From positions 1 through 64,000 of the forward strand of contig JAGRPI010000012.1 of the NCBI GenBank assembly GCA_019449635.1: 64,000 bases of DNA, read 5' to 3'. Source of the DNA: Candidatus Ferrigenium bremense (lineage in GTDB: Bacteria > Pseudomonadota > Gammaproteobacteria > Burkholderiales > Gallionellaceae). Below the pieces are notes generated by a model. The model searched no databases, had not been told where the DNA came from, and was given only the letters and a program-made list of their open reading frames with translations. A program made the translations under genes and the position numbers. Every line of letters starts with the position of its first letter. Positions within the stretch are counted from its first letter, which is position 1. Of this stretch, positions 18,437-25,570 are shown one piece after another.

Positions 18437-19096
18437 ATGCCTTCCCATGATTTAGATGCACAGTTGCGCATCAGCGAAATATTTTTTTCCCTGCAAGGCG
18501 AGACCGGCCGCATCGGCCTGCCCACGGTGTTTATCCGCCTGACTGGATGTCCGTTGCGTTGCACCTACTGCGACACGACCTATGCTTTCACAGGCGGGAA
18601 GAACATGAGCGTGGCGGAAATCCTCCGCCAGGTTGCCGACTATACGCCGCATTATGTGACCGTCACCGGCGGCGAACCGTTGGCGCAAAAGAACTGCCTG
18701 GCGCTGTTGCACGCATTATGCGATGCGGGCTACGAGGTGTCGCTGGAAACCAGCGGCGCCCTGGATATCGGCGAAGTGGACGCGCGCGTGATGCGCGTGG
18801 TGGACATCAAGACCCCCGCATCCGGCGAAGCCGAGAAGAACCGCTGGGAAAATCTGTCGCTGCTTAACCGGCATGACGAAATCAAATTCGTGCTGTGTGA
18901 CGAGAACGACTACCAATGGGCAAGGCAAATCCTGCAGCAACATCGCCTGACCGAAAAATGCGAAGTGGCTTTCTCGCCCGCGCATGGCGCGCTGGATGCG
19001 ACGCAGCTGGCAGAATGGGTCTTGCGCGACCGCCTGCCGGTCAGGATGCTGCTGCAGTTGCACAAGCTGCTGTGGAACAATGCGCTTGGGCATTAG
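18437..19096 (+). CDS. queE: 7-carboxy-7-deazaguanine synthase
   Basis: 219 aa radical-SAM enzyme making 7-carboxy-7-deazaguanine for queuosine. The cluster motif is CPLRCTYCDT (CX3CX2C). Other family features are ISEIFFSLQGETGRIGLPTVFIRLTGC at the start and VTGGEPLAQ. It is directly downstream of cpoB, as in other proteobacteria. It is separated from its pathway partner queC by a palindromic repeat (R5). Confidence 0.96.
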   Translation: MPSHDLDAQLRISEIFFSLQGETGRIGLPTVFIRLTGCPLRCTYCDTTYAFTGGKNMSVAEILRQVADYTPHYVTVTGGEPLAQKNCLALLHALCDAGYEVSLETSGALDIGEVDARVMRVVDIKTPASGEAEKNRWENLSLLNRHDEIKFVLCDENDYQWARQILQQHRLTEKCEVAFSPAHGALDATQLAEWVLRDRLPVRMLLQLHKLLWNNALGH

Positions 19097-19109
19097 ATTC
19101 AAAAACGGC

Positions 19110-19250
19110 AATCAGCCACGGATGTACACGGATTATCACGGATAAAGCATTATGAAAAATTTCGCTACTCACAGGAATAATGCCCAGGATAAAAAGTGTG
19201 ATGCGCTGGTAATCCGTGCTTATCCGTGTTTATCTGTGGCTAATCTGTTT
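19110..19250. repeat. R5 palindromic repeat between queE and queC
   Basis: The left end AGCCACGGATGTACACGGAT and right end (ATCCGTGCTTATCCGTGTTT then atctGTGGCTaat) are imperfect inverted copies enclosing about 75 bases of AT-richer sequence. A second copy with the same ends lies at 47522-47623. Confidence 0.75.
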
Positions 19251-19255
19251 TCCCA

Positions 19256-19933
19256 ATGATGAAAAACGCTGTCGTGCTCTTGTCGGGTGGGCTGGATTCG
19301 GCAACCGTGCTGGCCATGGCGCGCGCGCAGGGTTTTGCCTGCTACACACTGAGCGTGGATTACGGGCAGCGCCATCACGCCGAACTGGCCGCCGCGCAGC
19401 GCGTCGCGCAAATGCTCGGTGCGTATGAACACCGGGTGATCAATATCGATCTCACCGGATTCGGCGGCTCCGCCCTCACCGACAACAACATCGCCGTGCC
19501 GCAACAGGCGACGGAAGGCATCCCGCTGACTTACGTTCCCGCACGCAACACCATCATGCTGTCGCTGGCCCTGGCCTGGGCCGAAGTACTGCAGGCGCAG
19601 GACATTTTCATCGGTGTGAACGCGGTGGATTATTCCGGTTATCCCGATTGCCGCCCCGCCTATATCGAGGCCTTCGAACGCATGGCCAATCTCGCCACCC
19701 GGGCCGCCGTCGAAGGCCGTCCGCTGACCGTCCATGCGCCGTTGCTGTACTTGTCCAAGGCGGAGATTATCCGGCAGGGAAATGCGCTCGGGGTGGATTA
19801 CGCGCAGACCGTTTCCTGCTATCAGGCCGATGAATCGGGGCGTGCCTGCGGCGTATGCGATTCATGCCGCCTGCGCAGCGCCGGGTTTATTGCCGCCGGT
19901 GTGGATGACCCGACCGCATATCGTGCAACATAG
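19256..19933 (+). CDS. queC: 7-cyano-7-deazaguanine synthase
   Basis: 225 aa. Converts 7-carboxy-7-deazaguanine to preQ0 with ATP and ammonia. The PP-loop is [15 protein letters not shown]; the four zinc cysteines are visible in [20 protein letters not shown] at the C-terminus. ATG 19256 or the next codon ATG 19259 may be used. The start lies just after the R5 repeat, so its promoter or leader may derive from that element. Confidence 0.97.
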   Translation: MMKNAVVLLSGGLDSATVLAMARAQGFACYTLSVDYGQRHHAELAAAQRVAQMLGAYEHRVINIDLTGFGGSALTDNNIAVPQQATEGIPLTYVPARNTIMLSLALAWAEVLQAQDIFIGVNAVDYSGYPDCRPAYIEAFERMANLATRAAVEGRPLTVHAPLLYLSKAEIIRQGNALGVDYAQTVSCYQADESGRACGVCDSCRLRSAGFIAAGVDDPTAYRAT

Positions 19934-19965
19934 CCGCCAAGCCTTGTTGCAAGCGGCATTTTGCG

Positions 19966-19993
19966 TTGACAGGGTGGGCCAAACCCGTATAAT
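19966..19993 (+). promoter_or_regulatory. Sigma70 promoter for tRNA-Lys/tRNA-Thr
   Basis: TTGACA (19966-19971) and TATAAT (19988-19993) are both perfect consensus hexamers with a 16-bp spacer, 17 bases before tRNA-Lys. Confidence 0.92.
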
Positions 19994-20010
19994 TCGCGCT
20001 CTTTTGCGAG

Positions 20011-20086
20011 GGGTCGTTAGCTCAGCCGGTAGAGCAGCGGACTTTTAATCCGTTGGTCGCCAGTTCGAATCTGGCACGACCCACCA
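20011..20086 (+). tRNA. tRNA-Lys (anticodon TTT)
   Basis: 76 bases with encoded CCA. Acceptor arm GGGTCGT pairs with ACGACCC; D loop TAGCTCAGCCGGTAGAGC; anticodon loop CTTTTAA gives TTT; T arm CCAGTTCGAATCTGG. Confidence 0.98.
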
Positions 20087-20121
20087 CCTGCAAATGAGTC
20101 TTTGGTTGTACTCGCATTAAA

Positions 20122-20197
20122 GCCGCTTTAGCTCAGTTGGTAGAGCAACCGCCTTGTAAGCGGTAGGTCGTCAGTTCGAATCCGACAAGCGGCACCA
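20122..20197 (+). tRNA. tRNA-Thr (anticodon TGT)
   Basis: 76 bases with encoded CCA. Acceptor arm GCCGCTT pairs with AAGCGGC; D loop TAGCTCAGTTGGTAGAGC; anticodon loop CTTGTAA gives TGT; T arm GTCAGTTCGAATCCGAC. It is 35 bases after tRNA-Lys, so probably co-transcribed. Confidence 0.97.
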
Positions 20198-20318
20198 TCC
20201 CTTTCAGCTGCCACAGATCGTTGTGAAGATTCATTTGATAAATATTTTTTGTGTTAAGCATTCCTTAAGCTTGGCCTTTTATCCTGAACGCCTCGTAATT
20301 TATTTCAGGAGATCAAAA

Positions 20319-20738
20319 ATGTTTCGTGTATTTTATGCATCGGGTCTGGCACTAATGGCTATTGTTGGATTGGCGGCGCAGCCGGCTTTTGCGGAAACGC
20401 CCAACGAGATACTGGCTTCCATCCAGAAGGAAGCGTCGGGCACGGCCGGCTCCCAGGGATTCTCGGCCGCGCGTGGGGAGAGTTTCTTCAAGGCAAAGCA
20501 CGGCGGCGAATGGAGCTGCGCTTCCTGTCATACCGATAACCCCGCTGCGCCGGGCAAGCATGCCAAGACCGGCAAGGCCATCGAACCGCTGGCACCGTCT
20601 GCCAATGCGGAGCGATTTGCCAGCCCGAAGAAAGTGGAAAAATGGTTCAAGCGCAATTGTAACGATGTGTTGAGCCGTGTCTGCACGCCGCAGGAAAAGG
20701 GCGACGTGCTTGCCTACCTGCTTGCCGTCAAGAAATAA
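20319..20738 (+). CDS. SHP-type monoheme cytochrome c (DUF1924)
   Basis: 139 aa from ATG 20319, which has an AGGAG upstream; the track start 32 codons earlier has none. Signal peptide ends PAFA. One c-type heme motif CASCH, followed by NCNDVLSRVC, which matches the conserved Asn heme ligand region and disulfide cysteines of sphaeroides heme protein (SHP). SHP is a high-spin cytochrome that binds oxygen or nitric oxide when reduced. Genes for a diheme cytochrome and a b-type cytochrome follow, the usual SHP partners. A paralog lies at 61218. Confidence 0.88.
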   Translation: MFRVFYASGLALMAIVGLAAQPAFAETPNEILASIQKEASGTAGSQGFSAARGESFFKAKHGGEWSCASCHTDNPAAPGKHAKTGKAIEPLAPSANAERFASPKKVEKWFKRNCNDVLSRVCTPQEKGDVLAYLLAVKK

Positions 20739-20748
20739 GGAAATTGCC

Positions 20749-21321
20749 ATGTCGATTCATAAGCAAAAAACTTTCCGGGTGCTTGCCGTTGTCTTGCTGG
20801 CAATGGGCGTAACGTTGTCTGTCGCGCAGGCCGATGACGATGACCGCGATGAAAGATACGGCGGAAGGTATGGCGAGAAGTACGGTGAGAAGCACAGCGG
20901 CAAATACGGTGGCGAAAACCGCGGCAAGCCAGTCCAGCCCGCGCAGACTAACGCCAAGTTCCAGCGGGAATGTTCCGATTGCCATATCGCCTATGCGCCG
21001 GGGCTGCTGCCCGCCGAATCCTGGCGCAAGGTCATGGCCGGTCTGGATAAGCATTTCGGCTCGGATGCATCGCTGGATGCGCAGGACAACAAGGAGATCA
21101 CCGCATTTCTGGTGAACAACGCCTCCAACCGCTGGAGCGCTTCGACAGCGCCGCTGCGAATCTCCGAAACCGCCTGGTTCAAGCGCAAGCACGACGATCA
21201 CGAGATTTCTCCGGCGGTCTGGAAAAACCCACTGGTAAAAAGTCCGGCCAACTGCGCGGCTTGTCATCCGCGGGCAGAGCGCGGCGACTTCAACGAACAT
21301 GATATAAGGATACCTAAATAA
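20749..21321 (+). CDS. Diheme cytochrome c (DHC)
   Basis: 190 aa from ATG 20749 (MSIHKQKTFRVLAVVLLAMGVTLSVAQADDD), 10 bases after shp; AAGGAA precedes it. After the signal peptide there is a charged Asp/Arg/Tyr/Gly-rich stretch (RYGGRYGEKYGEKHSGKYGG), then two heme sites, CSDCH and CAACH. DHC is the electron donor to SHP in the shp-dhc-cytb cluster known from Rhodobacter and Shewanella. The Gly/Tyr/Lys-rich stretch is unusual and probably flexible. Confidence 0.88.
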   Translation: MSIHKQKTFRVLAVVLLAMGVTLSVAQADDDDRDERYGGRYGEKYGEKHSGKYGGENRGKPVQPAQTNAKFQRECSDCHIAYAPGLLPAESWRKVMAGLDKHFGSDASLDAQDNKEITAFLVNNASNRWSASTAPLRISETAWFKRKHDDHEISPAVWKNPLVKSPANCAACHPRAERGDFNEHDIRIPK

Positions 21322-21333
21322 TATGGAGACATC

Positions 21334-21990
21334 ATGAGTCAACGTATTCTGGTTTGGGATGTGCCGACGCGGGTCTTCCACTGGCTGCTGGTGCTGTCAT
21401 TTGCTGGTGCATACCTGACCGCAGAATCGGAGCTTGACCGCGATATCCATGTGGTGCTCGGCTACACATTGCTGGGCCTGCTCGCATTCAGATTGCTGTG
21501 GGGATTTTTCGGCACACGCTATGCGCAGTTCCGTTCTTTCCTGTTCAAGCCCGGCGAGATCGTGGCGTATGTGCTGTCGCTGCTCAAAAGCAAGCCCGCG
21601 CATTACGTGGGGCATAATCCGGCCGGAAGCGTGGCAGTCTGGCTGCTGCTGGGACTGGGTATTCTGTCAGGTGTGTCCGGGGTGCTGGCGTTCCAGGATA
21701 TCGGTGGCGATGTGATAAAGGAGCTGCATGAGCTTGCATCCGAAGCCATGCTGGCCGTCGTAGTGATCCACATCGCCGGAGTGGTGGTGAGCAGCGTGCT
21801 GCATCGTGAAAATCTGGTGCTTTCCATGGTCACCGGTTTCAAGACTGCCGAGCCGGATGAAGGTATCCGTCGCTCATATCTCTGGCTGGGTATCATAATA
21901 TTGGCCACTGTGTTGGCATTCTGGGTCGGTTATCCGGCAACCGGGATGTTCAAGCCAAGTGCAGATACGCTGCGCCAGACAGTACGATAA
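21334..21990 (+). CDS. Cytochrome b561-type membrane protein of the SHP cluster
   Basis: 218 aa. N-terminal VWDVPTRVFHWLLVLSFAGAYLT is typical of bacterial b561/Ni-Fe hydrogenase b-type cytochromes, with His residues spread over four membrane helices (VFHW, IHVVLGY, HIAGVVVS). It would take quinol electrons to DHC and SHP. The start is 12 bases after dhc. The gene order shp-dhc-cytb followed by a QseBC-like pair suggests the pair controls this cluster. Confidence 0.88.
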   Translation: MSQRILVWDVPTRVFHWLLVLSFAGAYLTAESELDRDIHVVLGYTLLGLLAFRLLWGFFGTRYAQFRSFLFKPGEIVAYVLSLLKSKPAHYVGHNPAGSVAVWLLLGLGILSGVSGVLAFQDIGGDVIKELHELASEAMLAVVVIHIAGVVVSSVLHRENLVLSMVTGFKTAEPDEGIRRSYLWLGIIILATVLAFWVGYPATGMFKPSADTLRQTVR

Positions 21991-22015
21991 CGATTGATAT
22001 TTCACTCACGGGTGG

Positions 22016-22699
22016 ATGATGCGCGTGCTGGTAGTCGAAGACGACGCCCTGCTGGGCGATGCGATTCAGGCTGGCCTGAAGCAGTCCGGCTACGCCGTGG
22101 ACTGGATGAAAGACGGCGCAGCGGCGGAACAGGCGCTCGCCACCGAACCTTATGCGGCGATGGTGCTGGATCTGGGCTTGCCGCGTCTCTCCGGGCTGGA
22201 GGTGCTGCACCGCCTGCGCAGCCGCAATGTCCGGACAAATACACAGATCCCCGTGCTGATCCTGACCGCGATGGACACGGTGGATGATCGCATCAAGGGG
22301 CTGGATGCCGGCGCGGACGACTATCTGGCCAAACCGTTCGACATGGGCGAACTGGCGGCGCGCCTGCGTGCGCTGATTCGCCGCGCCAGCGGGAAGGCCG
22401 AGCCTTTGCTGGAGGTTGCCGGGGTCGAGCTTGACCCCGCCGCCCATCGCGTGCTGTACCGGAACCAACCGGTCGAGCTTTCGGCCAGGGAATTCGCGGT
22501 GCTGCATGCACTGATGCTCAGCGCGGGAAAAGTGCTGTCGCGCGCCCGGCTCGAAGAACAGCTTTATGCGTGGGGCGACGAGATCGAAAGTAATGCGGTG
22601 GAAGTGCATATCCATCATCTGCGCCGCAAGCTTTTCCCCGAACTGATCGAAACCATACGCGGCGTCGGCTATCTGATGCCGCGCGACAAGGCCTCCTGA
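22016..22699 (+). CDS. OmpR-family response regulator (QseB-like)
   Basis: 227 aa. The receiver domain has the acidic pair in VVEDDALLGDAI, phospho-acceptor Asp in MVLDLGLPRLSGLEVL, conserved Thr in ILTAMDTVDD and Lys in YLAKPFDMGEL. The C-terminal winged helix ends VEVHIHHLRRKLFPELIETIRGVGYLM. It is adjacent to its kinase gene with only one base between them. Control of the upstream cytochrome cluster is inferred from position. Confidence 0.95.
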   Translation: MMRVLVVEDDALLGDAIQAGLKQSGYAVDWMKDGAAAEQALATEPYAAMVLDLGLPRLSGLEVLHRLRSRNVRTNTQIPVLILTAMDTVDDRIKGLDAGADDYLAKPFDMGELAARLRALIRRASGKAEPLLEVAGVELDPAAHRVLYRNQPVELSAREFAVLHALMLSAGKVLSRARLEEQLYAWGDEIESNAVEVHIHHLRRKLFPELIETIRGVGYLMPRDKAS

Positions 22700-22700
22700 A

Positions 22701-24134
22701 ATGCGGCAACGCACATCGCTCAAGCAACGACTGCTTGCGCTGGCATTGGCGGCGATCACGCTGGTCTGGCTCGGCGCGACCGCCTTCACCTACCACGATG
22801 CGCGCGAGGAGTTCGACGAGGTGCTGGACGCGCACCTGGCGCAGGCTGCTGCGCTGCTGGTCGTCCAGGCATCGCACGACCTCGACGAGCTTGAAACCGA
22901 ACATGCACCGTTGCTGCACAAATATGCCCGCCGCGTCGCATTCCAGGTATGGGACAAAGGACAGCAGCTGCGGCTGCATTCCGCCAACGCCCCGCAGGAA
23001 CCGCTGGCGAGCAGGGAGCGCGGCTTCAGCGACAACATCATCGACGGAAAACGCTGGCGCGTGTTCAGCACCTGGGACGAATCCGGCGAATACCTGATCC
23101 ATGTCGCAGAACGTACCGAGGTGCGCGACGAACTGGCGCGCGGCATCGCGGGCAATCTGCTGCGGCCGCTGTGGTTCTCCCTGCCGCTGCTGGCGCTGCT
23201 GCTGTGGGTCGCGGTGCTGCGCGGCCTGCGCCCGCTCGACGAGCTGACCCGCGAAGTGGAGCAGCGCGAACCGGACAATCTCGCCGCGCTGGATGCATCG
23301 TCCGCGCCGCGCGAAGTGGTGCCGCTGATCGAGCGGCTCAACCGGCTGTTCGTCCGCATCGATGCCTCCATGCAAAAAGAGCGGCGCTTCACCGCGGACG
23401 CCGCGCATGAATTGCGCACCCCGGTGGCCGCGATCAAGGCGCAGGCCCAAGTGGCGCGCGCCTCAACCGGAGAGACGGAACGCATCCATGCGCTCGACAA
23501 CGCGATCCTCGGCTGCGACCGCGCCGCCCATCTGATCGACCAACTGCTGACGCTGGCGCGGGTCGATACGCTGGATCGCGGTGTGATGGAGCCTTGCCGG
23601 CTCAGGGATATCGCCGCCGAAACGATCGCGGCGCTTGCGCCGGCCGCTCTGGAAAAAGGCGTGCAATTCGAATTGCTGGCGGGCGATGAAGCCATCTCGG
23701 TGCGGGCACGACACGGTGAGGCGGAGCCTTCCGGTGCGGGAGTGCCCGCATCGCACCTCCTCCCGCAATCGGCTGGCTACGCCAGTAACGTGTCGGAGGT
23801 GCGCGGCAATCCGGGGCTGTTGCGGGTGCTGCTGCGCAACCTGCTCGACAATTCGATGCGCCATTCCCCGCCCGGCACGTCGGTCCAGGTAAACATCTCC
23901 CATGAGCCGGGAAAGGTCAGCCTGTCGGTGAGCGATAACGGCCCGGGCATTCCGGAACAGGAGCGCGACAAGGTGCTGGAGCGGTTCTATCGCCCGCTGG
24001 GCACGCAGGCCAGCGGCAGCGGCCTGGGCCTGTCCATCGTCAAACGGATTGCCGAGGTGCATGACGCAACCTTGCAGATACTGCCCGCGAGCGAAGGGCA
24101 GGGATTGCGGGTGACGGTGTGCTTCAAGTCTTGA
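22701..24134 (+). CDS. Sensor histidine kinase (QseC-like) with repeat-derived insertion
   Basis: 477 aa. Two membrane helices (about 10-30 and 150-172) flank a periplasmic domain. The H-box is FTADAAHELRTPVAAIKAQAQVA, the N-box NLLDNSMRHSP, and the ATP lid reads DNGPGIPEQERDKVLERFYRP and GSGLGLSIVKRI. Between the dimerisation domain and the N-box, residues about 334-369 (RARHGEAEPSGAGVPASHLLPQ and on) are not typical of the family and come from repeat R8. The reading frame is intact. Partner is the response regulator just upstream. Confidence 0.92.
   Translation: MRQRTSLKQRLLALALAAITLVWLGATAFTYHDAREEFDEVLDAHLAQAAALLVVQASHDLDELETEHAPLLHKYARRVAFQVWDKGQQLRLHSANAPQEPLASRERGFSDNIIDGKRWRVFSTWDESGEYLIHVAERTEVRDELARGIAGNLLRPLWFSLPLLALLLWVAVLRGLRPLDELTREVEQREPDNLAALDASSAPREVVPLIERLNRLFVRIDASMQKERRFTADAAHELRTPVAAIKAQAQVARASTGETERIHALDNAILGCDRAAHLIDQLLTLARVDTLDRGVMEPCRLRDIAAETIAALAPAALEKGVQFELLAGDEAISVRARHGEAEPSGAGVPASHLLPQSAGYASNVSEVRGNPGLLRVLLRNLLDNSMRHSPPGTSVQVNISHEPGKVSLSVSDNGPGIPEQERDKVLERFYRPLGTQASGSGLGLSIVKRIAEVHDATLQILPASEGQGLRVTVCFKS
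23704..23808 (+). repeat. R8 repeat translated inside the QseC-like kinase
   Basis: GCACGACACGGTGAGGCGGAGCC and the following CTTCCGGTGCGGGAG match the intergenic copy at 541-585. The segment continues GC-rich to about 23808, where the family-typical GNPGLLRVLLRNLLDNS resumes. Confidence 0.55.
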
Positions 24135-24223
24135 TGCCGCTCAGCGGATAATTCGGTAAGATTGCGTCCGCTCGCCAATCACGGCGCGCGCCGCAAAAAA
24201 TTCCGATACTGAAAGGCTAGGCA

Positions 24224-25006
24224 ATGCTGGAGATGTTTTCTACCCCCCAGTTCTGGGTGGATGTGTTCAAGATCATCATGATCGACCTGTTGCTGAGCGG
24301 CGACAACGCGGTGGTGATCGCGCTGGCGTGCCGCAACCTGCCGGAGGCGCAGCGCAGGAAGGGCATCCTGTTCGGCGTGGGCGGCGCAATCGGCTTGCGC
24401 ATTGTGCTGACCTTCTTTGCGGTCGGCCTGCTGTCGTTGCCCTACCTGAAGCTGGTCGGCGCGTTGCTGCTGCTGTGGATCGGCGTCAAGCTGATCCTGC
24501 CCGAAGAGGAACACAGTGCGGACAACATCAAAGCCGATACGCGGCTGTTCGGCGCGATCAAGACCATCATCATCGCCGACTTCGTGATGAGCCTGGATAA
24601 CGTGCTGGGGGTGGCCGCGGCGGCCAAGGGCAACGTGTCGTTGCTGGTATTCGGGCTGTTGGTCAGCATTCCGCTGATCGCCTGGAGCAGCCAGCTGGTG
24701 CTGAAGCTGATCGATCGTTTTCCGTTCATCATCTACGCGGGCGGCGCGCTGCTCGGTTATGTGGCGGGCGAGATGCTGGTCAGCGAGGCATTGTTCGCAA
24801 CGCTTGTCGAAACGCGCCACTATCTGCACTGGCTGGTCCCGGCAGCATGCGCGTTGCTGGTGGTGGCGCTCGGCAAATGGCTGGCGCTGCGCAAGGCGGT
24901 TTCCATGCCAGTGGTCGATCTGGTGGATGAAACGGTTTCGGCAGGGATGGGCGACCCGTCGCCCAACTCGCAGAAGGTGGACGCTGCACCAAGCAATAAA
25001 TCATAA
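24224..25006 (+). CDS. TerC family integral membrane protein
   Basis: 260 aa with seven or so hydrophobic helices. The N-terminus FWVDVFKIIMIDLLLSGDNAVVIALACRNLP and later FVMSLDNVLGVAAAAKGN carry the two acidic-Asn membrane motifs of TerC (the YjbE/YceF-type subgroup). Family members export manganese or act in metal stress and metalation of exoenzymes. The C-terminal 40 residues are polar. uspA follows 11 bases later. I looked for a yybP-ykoY manganese riboswitch upstream and did not find one. Confidence 0.9.
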   Translation: MLEMFSTPQFWVDVFKIIMIDLLLSGDNAVVIALACRNLPEAQRRKGILFGVGGAIGLRIVLTFFAVGLLSLPYLKLVGALLLLWIGVKLILPEEEHSADNIKADTRLFGAIKTIIIADFVMSLDNVLGVAAAAKGNVSLLVFGLLVSIPLIAWSSQLVLKLIDRFPFIIYAGGALLGYVAGEMLVSEALFATLVETRHYLHWLVPAACALLVVALGKWLALRKAVSMPVVDLVDETVSAGMGDPSPNSQKVDAAPSNKS

Positions 25007-25017
25007 AGGGGGAGACG

Positions 25018-25443
25018 ATGAAGATACTGATTCCGGTGGATGGTTCGGCCAATGCGCAGCGTGCGGTTGACCATGTGATCAAGCATATCGCCGCGCTGAA
25101 GGAACGCCCGCAACTGCTGTTGCTGAACGTGCAGTGGAATGTGGCGACCGGCAACGTCAAGCTGTTCATCGACCAGAAGACCATCGACGATTATTACCGC
25201 GAGCAGGGCACGGCGGCATTGCAGTCGGCGCGCGCGGCGCTGGATGCCGCCGCCCTGCCCTACCAGTACCACATCAGCGTCGGCACGCCGGCAGAAGCAA
25301 TCGTGCAATACGCCAATGAGCAGGGCGTCGACCAGATCGTGATGGGCAGGCAGGGGCAGGGCGGCTTGCAGGCATTGCTGCTGGGGTCGGTGGTGAACAA
25401 GGTGCTGCATTTGGCAGGCTGTCCGGTATTGCTGATCAAATAA
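25018..25443 (+). CDS. Universal stress protein UspA family
   Basis: 141 aa single-domain Usp. The N-terminal strand MKILIPVDGSANAQRAVDHVI and the ATP-binding signature GRQGQGGLQALLLGSVVNKVL (GX2GX9GS) are present, so an ATP-binding type is likely. RBS GGGGGAGA precedes the ATG. It is likely co-transcribed with the terC-like gene. Confidence 0.95.
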   Translation: MKILIPVDGSANAQRAVDHVIKHIAALKERPQLLLLNVQWNVATGNVKLFIDQKTIDDYYREQGTAALQSARAALDAAALPYQYHISVGTPAEAIVQYANEQGVDQIVMGRQGQGGLQALLLGSVVNKVLHLAGCPVLLIK

Positions 25444-25570
25444 TAGGGAGTCCTTCAGGCGGTCTATTTCCTTAAATTCGCTATAAATCAAAAGGATTAT
25501 GGTGTGTTGTTGAGAAATATCTTAATATTCAGAATGTAATCTGCTTGACGATAAGCATCGGGGAGTGGCA

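Noticed and set aside
24135-24223. Possible yybP-ykoY manganese riboswitch before the terC-like gene
   Set aside because: Only about 90 bases are available and I see none of the conserved internal loop sequences.
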